A stretch of DNA of 64,000 nucleotides from Pseudomonas kielensis. GTDB lineage: Bacteria > Pseudomonadota > Gammaproteobacteria > Pseudomonadales > Pseudomonadaceae. The stretch is from positions 124,001-188,000 of the forward strand of contig NZ_JACMYG010000006.1 in assembly GCF_014236655.1 (NCBI RefSeq). The letters run 5' to 3'. The stretch's first letter is position 1; each line of letters begins with the position of its first letter. Both the position numbers and the translations under genes were made by a program. The notes beneath the pieces were generated by a model that saw only the letters and a program-made list of their open reading frames with translations, was not told where the DNA came from and searched no databases. Below, in pieces: positions 17,883 to 27,165 of this stretch.

Positions 17883-17970
17883 ATCGCTGGCAGGCCAGCT
17901 CCCACAGGTTTGATGGGTGTCTGCAAAACCTATGAGCTCCGTGGGAGCGGGCTTGCCCGCGATAGGGCCA
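17883..17970. repeat. REPIN (paired REP palindromes)
   Basis: Two REP-like palindromic elements in opposite orientation: a degenerate copy ending CCAGCTCCCACAGG at 17883-17908 and GTGGGAGCGGGCTTGCCCGC with GATAGGGCC at 17941-17969. This is the usual Pseudomonas REP doublet, lying in the gap before aguB. Confidence 0.75.
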
Positions 17971-17989
17971 GTAAACCCTCCATAAATAT

Positions 17990-18071
17990 CGATTATTATC
18001 GGCATTAACAGCTAGAAAAATATAAATGCGCATATCAGGCCCTTTAAAAGCCGATTTTTATCGGTTATAAA
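17990..18071 (+). promoter_or_regulatory. aguB promoter with two spaced palindromes
   Basis: CGATTATTATCGG (17990-18002) and CCGATTTTTATCGG (18051-18064) share a GAT-N4-ATCG core, and their centres are about 62 bp apart, close to six helical turns. The second lies exactly between a possible -35 (TTTAAA, 18043-18048) and -10 (TTATAA, 18065-18070), where a repressor would block polymerase. The arrangement suggests a dimeric repressor that binds both sites. The regulator is not encoded nearby. Confidence 0.5.
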
Positions 18072-18173
18072 GTCGCCTGACGCCGCGCTGTGGATTTCTG
18101 CGCCCGGCCGAACCTCTTTCTGTCATCGGTCGATGCCACGCTCGGCCCCCTGCACCCGCCCGGGAGATGATTC

Positions 18174-19052
<879 letters not shown>

Positions 19053-19057
19053 TTGTT

Positions 19058-20164
19058 ATGACCACTTTGCACAGCACCCCCCGCGCCGACGGTTTCTACA
19101 TGCCGGCTGAATGGGCCCCCCAGACCCAGGCCTGGATGGTCTGGCCCGAGCGCCCGGACAACTGGCGCCTGGGCGGCAAGCCCGCTCAAGCGGCCCACGT
19201 GGCGGTGGCCAAGGCCATTGCCCGCTTCGAACCGGTGACCGTTGCCGTGTCCGCCGGCCAATACGAAAACGCCCGGGCCCGCCTCGACGTACCGAATATT
19301 CGCCTGGTCGAGATGTCCAGCGATGACGCCTGGGTGCGGGACACCGGCCCGACGTTCGTCATCAACAACAGCGGTGAAGTACGCGGAGTGCACTGGGACT
19401 TCAATGCCTGGGGCGGTTTCGACGGCGGCCTGTACTCGCCGTGGAACCGTGACGCACAAGTTGCCGGCAAGATCCTCGAGATCGAGCGCAGTCCGCGTTA
19501 CCGCACCGAGGGCTTCGTGCTCGAAGGCGGTTCGATCCACGTCGACGGCGAAGGCACGCTGATCACCACCGAAGAATGCCTGCTCAACCGCAATCGCAAC
19601 GCGCACCTGAGCCGCAGCGAAATTGAAGCGGTGCTCAGCGCGCAACTGGCTGTGGATAAGATCATCTGGCTGCCGGACGGTCTGTACAACGACGAAACCG
19701 ATGGCCATGTGGATAACTTCTGCTGCTACGTGCGTCCCGGTGAAGTGCTGCTGGCCTGGACCGACGACCCGCAGGACCCGAACTACCCACGTTGCCAGGC
19801 GGCCATGAAGGTCCTGGAAAACAGCACCGACGCCAAGGGTCGCCCGTTTGTCGTACACAAGATGCCGATTCCGGGGCCGCTGTATGCCACGGAGGAAGAG
19901 TGTGCCGGGGTTGATCCGGTAGACGGCACCCAGGAGCGTAATCCTACGGTGCGCCTGGCCGGTTCCTACGTGAACTTCCTGATCGTCAACGGCGGCATCA
20001 TTGCCCCGAGCTTCGACGATCCGCTGGATGGCCCGGCCAAGGAAATCCTGCAGAACCTGTTCCCGCAGCATGAAGTGGTGATGGTGCCGGGGCGTGAACT
20101 GTTACTGGGTGGCGGCAACATTCATTGCCTGACCCAACAGCAGCCTGCACCGCACAAAGGTTGA
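19058..20164 (+). CDS. aguA: Agmatine deiminase
   Basis: 368 residues, the usual AguA length. Agmatine is hydrolysed to N-carbamoylputrescine and ammonia. Guanidine-modifying-enzyme motifs are intact: [12 protein letters not shown] (about 87-98), the acidic/His block [10 protein letters not shown] (about 213-222) and the C-terminal [13 protein letters not shown] with the nucleophile Cys at about 357. Second gene of the aguB-aguA operon with a 5-bp gap; closed by a strong terminator. Confidence 0.96.
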   Translation: MTTLHSTPRADGFYMPAEWAPQTQAWMVWPERPDNWRLGGKPAQAAHVAVAKAIARFEPVTVAVSAGQYENARARLDVPNIRLVEMSSDDAWVRDTGPTFVINNSGEVRGVHWDFNAWGGFDGGLYSPWNRDAQVAGKILEIERSPRYRTEGFVLEGGSIHVDGEGTLITTEECLLNRNRNAHLSRSEIEAVLSAQLAVDKIIWLPDGLYNDETDGHVDNFCCYVRPGEVLLAWTDDPQDPNYPRCQAAMKVLENSTDAKGRPFVVHKMPIPGPLYATEEECAGVDPVDGTQERNPTVRLAGSYVNFLIVNGGIIAPSFDDPLDGPAKEILQNLFPQHEVVMVPGRELLLGGGNIHCLTQQQPAPHKG

Positions 20165-20235
20165 GTGAAGATGTAACAGCCTGTGGCGAGCGATGACCGG
20201 GTTTTTTAGCCCACGACATCGAGTCATGCCCAGCA

Positions 20236-20269
20236 AGCCCGCAGCCCGGAAGGCCTGCGGGCTTTTTAT
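20236..20269 (+). terminator. Rho-independent terminator after aguA
   Basis: AGCCCGCAG / CTGCGGGCT stem (20236-20244, 20255-20263) followed by TTTTATT. Confidence 0.85.
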
Positions 20270-20408
20270 TGCCGCACGTCGGGCTGCCAGTCGCCTTGGC
20301 ATAGCTCTTGTATATGCCCGTGAGTAATTCTCGGGAATGTAGAACGGCGTTGTTCTGTCATAAACCTTGGATAAGTTGGCCGCTCAAGAACCGGGAGAGA
20401 GCGCTGCA

Positions 20409-20609
20409 ATGAACAGGGTCAGCGAGCAGCCAGCGCATCCCTTGGCACTGAATGGCGAGTCGCTGCAGGTGCTGGCGCAATGGTTGAAGTCTAATGGAAC
20501 GCGACAGGTCAGAGACTCTGACCCGCGCAGGATGATGATCGAGCGATACCCCGCTGGTTTGTTCAGCGAGGCGGAACTCGAAGCGCTGTGGGATGTGATG
20601 CAAGGATAG
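20409..20609 (+). CDS. Small conserved-looking protein of unknown function
   Basis: 66 residues (MNRVSEQPAHPLALNG...EALWDVMQG), not recognised. Start at ATG 20409 is supported by GGGAGAGA about 9 bases upstream; an earlier ATG at 20367 lacks this. The product is soluble and helical, with an acidic C-terminus (FSEAELEALWDVMQG). It lies between two strong terminators, so it is transcribed as its own short mRNA, which argues that it is a real gene. Confidence 0.6.
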   Translation: MNRVSEQPAHPLALNGESLQVLAQWLKSNGTRQVRDSDPRRMMIERYPAGLFSEAELEALWDVMQG

Positions 20610-20625
20610 ACAACAAGGGATTGGT

Positions 20626-20658
20626 AAAGCGCTGCCGGGATGGCAGCGCTTTTTTTTG
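20626..20658 (+). terminator. Rho-independent terminator
   Basis: AAAGCGCTGCC / GGCAGCGCTTT stem with a GGGAT loop followed by a run of T to 20657. It ends the 66-residue gene and may also catch the convergent TonB-receptor transcript. Confidence 0.88.
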
Positions 20659-20662
20659 CCCT

Positions 20663-22759
20663 TTAGAAACTGTAGGTCCCGGTGACGACCAGGCTGCGGG
20701 GTGCCCCTGGCTGGATCTGGTAGGCGCTGGTCGACGACTCGTAGTAAGTCTTGTCGCTGATGTTGTTCAGCGCCGCGCGCAGGTCCCAGTCTTTCTGGCG
20801 GAAACCGGCCAGGGCGTCCCAGCGGCCGTAACCGGGCAGGACCGTGGTGTTGAGGTTGTCGGCGTAACGATCGCCCACCAGGGTCAGGCCAGTCTCGGCG
20901 TACCAGCCCATCTCCGGTTTCCAGGTGATGAACAGGCTGCCGTTGCGCTTGGCGACGTTGCTGATGCGCTTGCCTTCAAAGCCGTTGTTGTCCTTCTCGA
21001 CGGTGGCGTCCTGAAAGCCCATGCCCCCTCGCAGATACCAGTTGCCGGTGATTTTCCCGGCGCCGGTCAGTTCGATGCCGCGCGAGCGTTGCATGCCGGT
21101 CAGCAGGGTCACGGTCGGATCGTTGGGATCGCTGGTGCGACGGTTGTAGAGCTCAAGCTCGTAGATCGCCAGGGTCGTGCTCAGGCGGTCATCGAGCCAG
21201 TCACTCTTCACGCCGATTTCCTTTTGCTTGGTCAGCTCGGGGCTCAGGTCGTTGACGTTGGTGGTCAGGCCCGGGGTGATGCCGATCAGGCCGCCGCCGA
21301 CGGGCGAGAAGGTCTTGCTCCAGGAGGCGTAGAACGAGTGGTTCTGCAGCGGGGTCCAGACCACGCCGAGCCGTGGGCTGGTGCTGTGGCTGTCGCGGTC
21401 TTCGGAGAGGTTCTTGAGCTGGTTGGTCGAGTCGACATCGAAGGTGTCATACCGCACGCCGGCCAGCAGTTGCCATTGATCGTTGAGGCGCAGTTGGTCC
21501 TGCAGGTAAATGGCGCGGCTTTCGACTTCGGTGTGGGAGTCGCTGAAGACCTGCATGCGCCCGGTGTGCACGATATTCCGGTCCGGGTTGTACAGGTCCA
21601 GGCCTGGCACCGGGCTGTTGCCCGGTGGTGTGGTGGCCGCGTTGTACAGCTTCGGATCCCGGCGCTGGCTGCCCAGCTCCAGCCCGCTGAGCAGGCGATG
21701 CTCGAGGCCGAAGGTGCTGAAGCCGCCTTCCAGTTCCAGGTTGTTGAACACATTGCGGGTGGTCAGGTCCTGCTGCCAATGCTGGCGAACCACCTGGTTG
21801 GTCGTGGTGTTCACATTGGTGACGTAGGTGTTGTCGAAATCACTGTTGAGCTTGAACACCCCCAGGGTGTGGCGCAGTTGCCAGTTGTCGGCAAGCTCGT
21901 AACTGAGTTTCGAGCGCAGGGACTGCGACTTGTCATCGATGAAGTCGTTATCGGTGCCGTAGGTGGTATCGCGGCCGACGTCGGCGGGCCGTCCGTTGAT
22001 GGCCGGGATGCCACGATCGGGCGTGCGGTTGTAGCGGCTGTATTCGTATTGCACCAACCAGTTCAGGTCCGGTGTCAGTTGCCAGCTCATCGACGGTGCG
22101 AACAGTTGGCGGCTGCCACTGACGCCGTCACGAAAGCTGTTTTCATCCAGGTTGCCCATGTTCAGGCGCAGGCTGAGGTTTTCGCTCGGGTCGGTGCTCA
22201 GGTCGGCATACAGGCTGCGCATGTCCTCGCTGCCGCCCTGGGCTTCGATGGTCGAGCGGCGGCCGAATTCTGGCAACTTGCTTACCCGATTGACGATCCC
22301 GCCTTGGCTGCCACGGCCGTACAGCACCGCGGCCGGGCCTTTGAGCACTTCGATGCGCTCGATGTTGTGCAGGTCGCGCACGTACTGGCTGTCGTCGCGG
22401 ATGCCGTCGAGGTAGAAGTCGTTGCTGGCGTCGAAGCCGCGGATGCGCAAGCTGTCGAAGCGCGTGTCGGCGCCGCTGCTGACGTTGGGGATGCCGCCCA
22501 GGGCCGTGCCCAGGTCGTTGGTGCCGTAGTCGGAGAGGTTGGCGGTCTTGATCGAGTCGATGGCCTGCGGGACGTAGCGCACCGGGGTGGCGGTGCGGGT
22601 CGCGGTGCTGACTTCCTTGACCCGTGGATCGTCGACTTCGCCCACTTCGGCGCTGATCGAGGTGGCGGGCAATTCAGTGGTGGCAGCGCAGGTAAAACCG
22701 CCGGTCAACGAGGCGCACAGGCCCAGGGTGACGGACGTAAGACGAAAGGGGGCAGGCAT
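20663..22759 (-). CDS. TonB-dependent siderophore receptor
   Basis: 698-residue outer-membrane ferric-siderophore transporter. Signal peptide to about residue 25, plug domain about 55-165 (VPQAIDSIKT, GGIPNVSSGADTRFDSLRIRGFDASNDFYLDGIRDD, IERIEVLKGPAAVLYGRGSQGGIVNRVSK), then a 22-strand barrel ending in Phe (VVTGTYSF). No N-terminal signalling domain is present, so it is not an FpvA-like transducer and has no sigma/anti-sigma pair beside it. The closest group is FiuA/Fiu-like catecholate or hydroxamate receptors; the ligand cannot be stated. A possible Fur site lies upstream. Confidence 0.92.
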   Translation of the reverse strand: MPAPFRLTSVTLGLCASLTGGFTCAATTELPATSISAEVGEVDDPRVKEVSTATRTATPVRYVPQAIDSIKTANLSDYGTNDLGTALGGIPNVSSGADTRFDSLRIRGFDASNDFYLDGIRDDSQYVRDLHNIERIEVLKGPAAVLYGRGSQGGIVNRVSKLPEFGRRSTIEAQGGSEDMRSLYADLSTDPSENLSLRLNMGNLDENSFRDGVSGSRQLFAPSMSWQLTPDLNWLVQYEYSRYNRTPDRGIPAINGRPADVGRDTTYGTDNDFIDDKSQSLRSKLSYELADNWQLRHTLGVFKLNSDFDNTYVTNVNTTTNQVVRQHWQQDLTTRNVFNNLELEGGFSTFGLEHRLLSGLELGSQRRDPKLYNAATTPPGNSPVPGLDLYNPDRNIVHTGRMQVFSDSHTEVESRAIYLQDQLRLNDQWQLLAGVRYDTFDVDSTNQLKNLSEDRDSHSTSPRLGVVWTPLQNHSFYASWSKTFSPVGGGLIGITPGLTTNVNDLSPELTKQKEIGVKSDWLDDRLSTTLAIYELELYNRRTSDPNDPTVTLLTGMQRSRGIELTGAGKITGNWYLRGGMGFQDATVEKDNNGFEGKRISNVAKRNGSLFITWKPEMGWYAETGLTLVGDRYADNLNTTVLPGYGRWDALAGFRQKDWDLRAALNNISDKTYYESSTSAYQIQPGAPRSLVVTGTYSF

Positions 22760-22798
22760 TTGAAACGCATCCGAAGGGGTGGGTCATTCGAGGGTGCG

Positions 22799-22817
22799 AA
22801 TGGTAATGCTTGCTATT
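22799..22817 (-). promoter_or_regulatory. Candidate Fur box upstream of the TonB receptor
   Basis: AATAGCAAGCATTACCATT on the - strand, about 40 bp upstream of the receptor start, resembles a Fur box loosely (three AT-rich hexamer-like units). The match is imperfect; the main support is that the gene is a siderophore receptor. Confidence 0.35.
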
Positions 22818-22986
22818 TACTTCCGTTAATTATTCCTGAAGCGTTACACGGATTGATTGTTTCTAATTATTTCTTAGGGATTCGACCGCTCTGCGCAACA
22901 CACCAAATCGCGGGGTGAGGTTTTTCCAGGCATGCGCCAGGCATAACCTGCTGCCCTCCCATTCTGAGCCTTTGCTGGAGCCCTGC

Positions 22987-23682
22987 ATGTCTGGCCCGAC
23001 CCTTCACTACATTTACGATCCCTTGTGTGGCTGGTGCTATGGCGCCAAACCCCTGGTGCAGGCCGCTCAGGCGGTTTTGCCGGTGTTGCTGCACGGCGGC
23101 GGCATGATGACCGGCGCCAACCGGCAGCCGGTGAGTGCGCAACTGCGCGACTACGTGATGCCCCACGACCGGCGAATTGCCGAGTACAGCGGGCAGCCGT
23201 TTGGCCAGGCGTATTTCGATGGGCTGCTGCGCGATCACTCGGCAGTCTTCGATTCTGCGCCACCGACCGCGGCGGTGCTGGCGGCGCAGCGTCTGGGTGG
23301 TCGGGGCCTGGAACTGCTCGGGTGCCTGCAGAGCGCGCACTATGTGCACGGCCGGCGCATTGCCGACGCGGCGGTGCTGCGGGAACTGGCCGCCGCTATT
23401 GGGCTGGACGCCGAGGCCTTTGACGCCGAGTTCAAGCAGGTGGTGGCCAACGAGTTGCAGGTCCACTTCAAGCACAGCCGGTCGCTGCTGGCAGAGGTCG
23501 GCGGGCAGGGGTTTCCGACGCTGGTGCTGGAGCACGATGGCCAGTTTTCCCTGATCGATATCGGCCCTTGGCTGGGCCAACCCGAAGCCTTTGCCCAATG
23601 GCTGGGCCAGTCGCTGAAACAGCCTGAAGGTGATCGTGCGGCGGCGGGTCCGGCCTGCGGGCTGGACGGCTGTAGTCATTGA
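22987..23682 (+). CDS. DsbA-family thiol oxidoreductase (FrnE-like)
   Basis: 231 residues, no signal peptide, thioredoxin fold with the active site YDPLCGWCYG (CGWC at about residues 14-17) and the cis-Pro region GGQGFPTLVLEHDG (about 175-188). This is the cytoplasmic DsbA/FrnE-like group, whose partners are mostly unknown. The C-terminus carries two extra cysteines (GPACGLDGCSH), a CX4C that might bind metal or act as a resolving pair. ATG 22987 is preceded by CTGGAG. Divergent from the siderophore receptor. Confidence 0.85.
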   Translation: MSGPTLHYIYDPLCGWCYGAKPLVQAAQAVLPVLLHGGGMMTGANRQPVSAQLRDYVMPHDRRIAEYSGQPFGQAYFDGLLRDHSAVFDSAPPTAAVLAAQRLGGRGLELLGCLQSAHYVHGRRIADAAVLRELAAAIGLDAEAFDAEFKQVVANELQVHFKHSRSLLAEVGGQGFPTLVLEHDGQFSLIDIGPWLGQPEAFAQWLGQSLKQPEGDRAAAGPACGLDGCSH

Positions 23683-23777
23683 TCGAGTGGGCTCGGCCGT
23701 TCGTCGGAGGGCCTGCGAGTGCGCTTGGCAACTGATTTCTTAGACAATTTTCGTCTTATTACAGACGATTCACGAAA

Positions 23778-23807
23778 TTGACACACTGTTACATGCGCGG
23801 CTAGGAT
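23778..23807 (+). promoter_or_regulatory. Sigma-70-type promoter upstream of the porin
   Basis: TTGACA (23778-23783) and TAGGAT (23802-23807), spacer 18 bp, predict a transcript start near 23814. The transcript would meet a terminator-like hairpin within about 75 bases, before the porin gene. Confidence 0.55.
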
Positions 23808-23813
23808 TCGCGC

Positions 23814-23892
23814 CAACGCCTGTGGCACGTAGCCACGACTCAAAACAATAAAAAGGGCCCGCCACGCTTTTGTGTGGGCGGGCCCTTTTGTT
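23814..23892 (+). ncRNA. Candidate small RNA or porin leader attenuator
   Basis: From the predicted start the RNA would fold a short hairpin GTGGC-ACGTA-GCCAC (23822-23836), leave an A-rich single strand CAAAACAATAAAAAG that contains an AANAANAA-type Hfq/Crc motif (AACAATAA), and end in the terminator at 23851-23892. Hairpin, unpaired A-rich region and U-tailed terminator is the layout of an Hfq-binding sRNA. Alternatively it is a 5' leader controlling porin expression by read-through. No Rfam family is recognised by eye. Confidence 0.4.
23851..23892 (+). terminator. Terminator-like hairpin in front of the porin
   Basis: AAAAGGGCCCGCCAC / GTGGGCGGGCCCTTTT, a very stable stem with one bulged G, followed by GTTT. 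It lies about 80 bp before the porin ATG and after the predicted promoter. Confidence 0.75.
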
Positions 23893-23972
23893 TAGGGATG
23901 AAAAAAGAGCGCAAAAGCAGCCATTTCAGCCAGCGGTCACAGCGCGTATCAACCCGTAATAAGGAAAATAAC

Positions 23973-25259
23973 ATGTTGAATAAGCGTATTAGTCTGATCG
24001 CACTGGGGATGTTGAGCGCGACTCAAGCAATGGCCAATGACCAAGCTGAGTCCAAGGGTTTTGTTGAAGACAGCAGCCTGAAAGTGCTGCTGCGCAACGC
24101 TTACATCAATCGCGATTACAAGGATGGTAACGACGACAAGGCCGAATGGGGCCAGGCTGCCATTGGCACCTTCTCCTCGGGCTTCACCCAGGGCACCGTA
24201 GGTGTCGGCGTGGACGCTTTCGGTCTGTACGCTCTGCGCCTGGACGGCGGCAAAGGCCGTAGCGGTGCCGGTGGTATCGACTTCTTCAAGCAAGGCGACA
24301 GCGGCGCTGCGGCCAACGACCTGTCCAAGGCTGGCGCGGCGGTGAAATTCCGTCTGTCGAGCACCGTGCTGACCTACGGTGACCAGATGCCGGCCCTGCC
24401 GGTGCTGAACTACGACAACTCCCGCCTGCTGCCGGAAAGCTACACCGGTACCCTGATCACTTCCAAAGATATCGAAGGCCTGGAACTGAACGCCGGTCGT
24501 TTCACTGCCGAGTCGCGTAAAAGCGCGGAAGGCCGTGACAGCGGTGGTCTGAAGTCGATCAACGTGTTGGGCGGTAGCTACCAGTTCACCGAGCAGTTCA
24601 AGGGCGCGCTGTACGCTTCCGACGTCGAAGACGTGCTGAAGAAGCAGTACATCAACCTGAACTACGTGTTCCCGCTGGCCAGCGATCAGTCCCTGACCCT
24701 GGACCTGAACGGCTACCGCACCAAGCTGGAAGATTCCTACGTTCGTGAAAGCGGCGCCACAGGCGACGATAACAAGATCTGGAGCCTGGCCGCCACCTTC
24801 GCCACCGGCCCGCACTCGTTCACCCTGGCGCACCAGCGCAGCACCGGTGACAGCAACCTGGGCTACGCCTACGGCGGCTACCAGAAAGACCAGGGTCGTG
24901 TCGGTGACGGTGGCAACACCATCTACCTGGCCAACTCCTACTGGTCCGACTTCAACGCTGAAGACGAGCGCAGCTGGCAGTTGGGCTACGGCCTCGACTT
25001 CGGCGCTTTCGGCGTGCCTGGCCTGACCTACAACGTGGCTTACGTGCGTGGCGACAACATCACCACCTCCACCAGCACCGGTGGCACCGAGCGCGAAATC
25101 TTCAACCAGTTCAAGTACGTGGTCCAGAGCGGCCCGGCCAAAGACCTGAGCGTGAAGCTGCGTAGCTCGATCCTGCGTGTGTCGCAGAAATCCAGCGAAT
25201 ACAACGTCAGCGGCAACGAGCTGCGGGTGTACGTGGATTACCCGATCAACGTGTTCTGA
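23973..25259 (+). CDS. OprD-family outer-membrane porin
   Basis: 428 residues. Start at ATG 23973 is preceded by TAAGGAAAATAAC; a signal peptide ends at MLSATQAMA, and the mature protein starts NDQAESKGFVEDSSLKVLLRNAYINRDYKDG, the hallmark OprD N-terminus. 18-stranded barrel with family blocks WGQAAIGTFSSGFTQGTVGVGVDAFGLYALRLDGG, RFTAESRKSAEGRDSGG and the C-terminal YRVYVDYPINVF-like end. OprD porins take up basic amino acids, peptides or small aromatic acids; this one is closest to the OprE/OprQ subgroup by general look, substrate unknown. Strongly biased codon use suggests high expression. Confidence 0.92.
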   Translation: MLNKRISLIALGMLSATQAMANDQAESKGFVEDSSLKVLLRNAYINRDYKDGNDDKAEWGQAAIGTFSSGFTQGTVGVGVDAFGLYALRLDGGKGRSGAGGIDFFKQGDSGAAANDLSKAGAAVKFRLSSTVLTYGDQMPALPVLNYDNSRLLPESYTGTLITSKDIEGLELNAGRFTAESRKSAEGRDSGGLKSINVLGGSYQFTEQFKGALYASDVEDVLKKQYINLNYVFPLASDQSLTLDLNGYRTKLEDSYVRESGATGDDNKIWSLAATFATGPHSFTLAHQRSTGDSNLGYAYGGYQKDQGRVGDGGNTIYLANSYWSDFNAEDERSWQLGYGLDFGAFGVPGLTYNVAYVRGDNITTSTSTGGTEREIFNQFKYVVQSGPAKDLSVKLRSSILRVSQKSSEYNVSGNELRVYVDYPINVF

Positions 25260-25296
25260 TACAGCGTGCGTGATCGCGGCCTGATACCAGGCTGAC

Positions 25297-25326
25297 AAAA
25301 AAGCCCCGACTGGTTCGGGGCTTTTT
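25297..25326. terminator. Bidirectional terminator after the porin
   Basis: AAAAAAGCCCCGA / TCGGGGCTTTTT hairpin; serves the porin (+) and the last gene of the convergent four-gene group (-). Confidence 0.88.
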
Positions 25327-25341
25327 CATGGGCGGTGAGGG

Positions 25342-26253
25342 CTAGTCGTGTCGCTGGCCTTCTATCGCCTCGATCATGGCCACAGGCCGACCCTGCCGGT
25401 CCATATAGGCTGCCAGTTGCTCAAGGCGCTGCTCCAACGCCAGCAACAGGCGATTGCGGGTGGCCTGTACTTCGCTCTTGTTGAAGAAGCCCGGCTCCAC
25501 GGTGTAGAGGTTGAACATTCGGTTGATCTGCGCCGGTGAGCAGATGATGCAGTTCTGCGCGGAGCTGTGGTTGTACAGCGCGACCATTTCCCCGGTGGTG
25601 GTGTCGGCCGGGTGCATGAACAGCATGCTGATGGACTGGCCTTCGCGGATCCGCACGTTCTTGTCGGCCAACTGGAAGCAGGCTTCCTTGCCGTCGCGCA
25701 ATTTCACCCAGAACTCGTGCTCGTGAACGTTGCGGCTGCTGACGTAGGACGATGACGAACCGCCGCCGACGTAGCCACTGCCATTGCTGATGTAGCCACC
25801 GCCCGAGCTGTGGGAGTGACCGGCCTGCAGGTGCAGTTGGTTGCGTTTCTGGCTGTCCAGCACTTCGCCGCTGACCACGAAGAAGTTGAACGAGCGCTCG
25901 TAGTGGTTGAACGGTTCGTCGATGAACAGATCGTCTTCGGGCGTCAGGCTGATGTCATACATGGTGCGGATCATTTCATCCCGCGCCGCCTTGTCGTTTT
26001 TCGCCCGCAGTTGCAGTTCGGCCCGGCGAATCCTGGCGTCGTCGATGGCCTTGAGGGCTTGCGCCTTGACGATCGGGGTCTTTTCCTGGGCATAGGCGGC
26101 GGCCTTTTCGGTCGCCTCCTTGAGCACCGGCGCGGCTTTGTGCCCAGCCTCGACGGCCAGGTCCTTGGCCTTGCTCAGGGCTTGAGTGGCCTTGGCCGCC
26201 AGCTCAGGGTTGGCATCGATCGCTTTCTGCTTGAGGTCGTTCCACAGGCTCAT
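25342..26253 (-). CDS. Cytosolic protein with coiled coil and Gly/Ser insert, unknown
   Basis: 303 residues, no signal peptide, not recognised. Residues 1-95 are Ala/Lys-rich and helical (KATQALSKAKDLAVEAGHKAAPVLKEATEKAAAYAQE), like a coiled coil. Residues about 110-240 look beta-rich, with a low-complexity Gly/Ser/Tyr insert (SHSSGGGYISNGSGYVGGGSSSS) next to HEHEFWVKLRDGKEACFQL and REGQSISMLFMHP. The last 60 residues are again helical. It is the last of four same-direction genes but is separated from the third by a hairpin terminator, so its expression may be attenuated. Confidence 0.6.
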   Translation of the reverse strand: MSLWNDLKQKAIDANPELAAKATQALSKAKDLAVEAGHKAAPVLKEATEKAAAYAQEKTPIVKAQALKAIDDARIRRAELQLRAKNDKAARDEMIRTMYDISLTPEDDLFIDEPFNHYERSFNFFVVSGEVLDSQKRNQLHLQAGHSHSSGGGYISNGSGYVGGGSSSSYVSSRNVHEHEFWVKLRDGKEACFQLADKNVRIREGQSISMLFMHPADTTTGEMVALYNHSSAQNCIICSPAQINRMFNLYTVEPGFFNKSEVQATRNRLLLALEQRLEQLAAYMDRQGRPVAMIEAIEGQRHD

Positions 26254-26279
26254 GCGTCATTCCTCATCCGTTACCTATG

Positions 26280-26325
26280 AAAAGGCCGCCTGCGATCGTG
26301 CACGGTTTTCCCGTTGCAGGCGGCC
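26280..26325 (-). terminator. Terminator or attenuator inside the four-gene group
   Basis: On the - strand GGCCGCCTGC ... GCAGGCGGCC, a perfect 10-bp stem with a 22-nt loop, followed by TTTT. It lies between the third and fourth genes of the group. Confidence 0.65.
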
Positions 26326-26331
26326 GATCAA

Positions 26332-27165
26332 TCACTCGACAGCGCTCGTCAGCTCGGGGTTACCGAAGCCTTTGAGTGCTGCGTTGGACTTGGCGAAGTA
26401 CTGGCTCCAGAAGCCTTCGAGGTTCTGGATCATCTTGCCGCTGCGGTAGCCGTTCTTGATCTGGGTGGGCACGAAGGCCGCCCCATGCACATAGACCCGG
26501 GCCCCGCCAAAGTCAGCCAGCAGGTTCTGCTTTTCGACCTTCGCCAGTTCCACCTGCGGGTTGATCTCGCGGATCCCGTTGTTGCTGTAGAAGCTGCCGA
26601 AGTCGCTGTACTCGAGCATGTCGGACATCAACAGGATGACGTTCTCATTGACCCCTTCGGCGCTCTTGAGGTCGTCGCTGATGGACTTCAGGCTGAACAG
26701 GATTTCACTGCGCGGGATGTCCGAGCTGGACTTGCCCATGGCGTTGGCGAAAGCCTTGCCGAAGCGCTGATAGAAGGCGCTCGATTGACCCTTCATGCAG
26801 CTGTCGAACTTGCGGCTGGCCATCATCGGCACATCGCCGAGCACGGCCGGGTCGATCGGCTTTTCCAGCTCGCCGGCAAACTGCAGGCGCGTGTAATGGC
26901 CGTCGAGGTAGGCGCTGAACGAGTACAGGCGCAGCTTGTCGCCCGGCTGCAGGAAACGCTTGATGTGGCCCCAGGCGGTTTTCTGCAGGTCCTGGGTCAG
27001 CGGTGTGGTCTGGTCGACCACCACCGTCAACATGCGCCCGGAAGGCGCACTGCGAAACTGCTCGATCTTGGTTTGGGCGTAGCAGCTCGGCACATCATTG
27101 CGCTCCGCTGCCACCAGGGCAGCGGGCACGAATGCCAGAGCCAGCAACAGGCTCTTGAACTTCAT
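26332..27165 (-). CDS. Secreted protein, von Willebrand A-like, unknown
   Basis: 277 residues with a signal peptide (MKFKSLLLALAFVPAALVAA). The mature domain opens with RMLTVVVDQTTPL and has VNENVILLMSDMLEY, an alternation resembling a von Willebrand A fold, although the canonical DxSxS metal motif is altered to DQTTP. Single domain, soluble, presumably periplasmic; two cysteines (SCYAQ and DSCMKG). The start codon shares one base with the stop of the upstream membrane-protein gene (TGATG), so the two are translationally coupled and probably act together. Function unknown. Confidence 0.62.
   Translation of the reverse strand: MKFKSLLLALAFVPAALVAAERNDVPSCYAQTKIEQFRSAPSGRMLTVVVDQTTPLTQDLQKTAWGHIKRFLQPGDKLRLYSFSAYLDGHYTRLQFAGELEKPIDPAVLGDVPMMASRKFDSCMKGQSSAFYQRFGKAFANAMGKSSSDIPRSEILFSLKSISDDLKSAEGVNENVILLMSDMLEYSDFGSFYSNNGIREINPQVELAKVEKQNLLADFGGARVYVHGAAFVPTQIKNGYRSGKMIQNLEGFWSQYFAKSNAALKGFGNPELTSAVE

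Noticed and set aside
20588..22918. 776-codon open frame antisense to the TonB receptor
   Set aside because: Shadow of a long GC-rich gene; low-complexity Val/Ala/Gly sequence without motifs.
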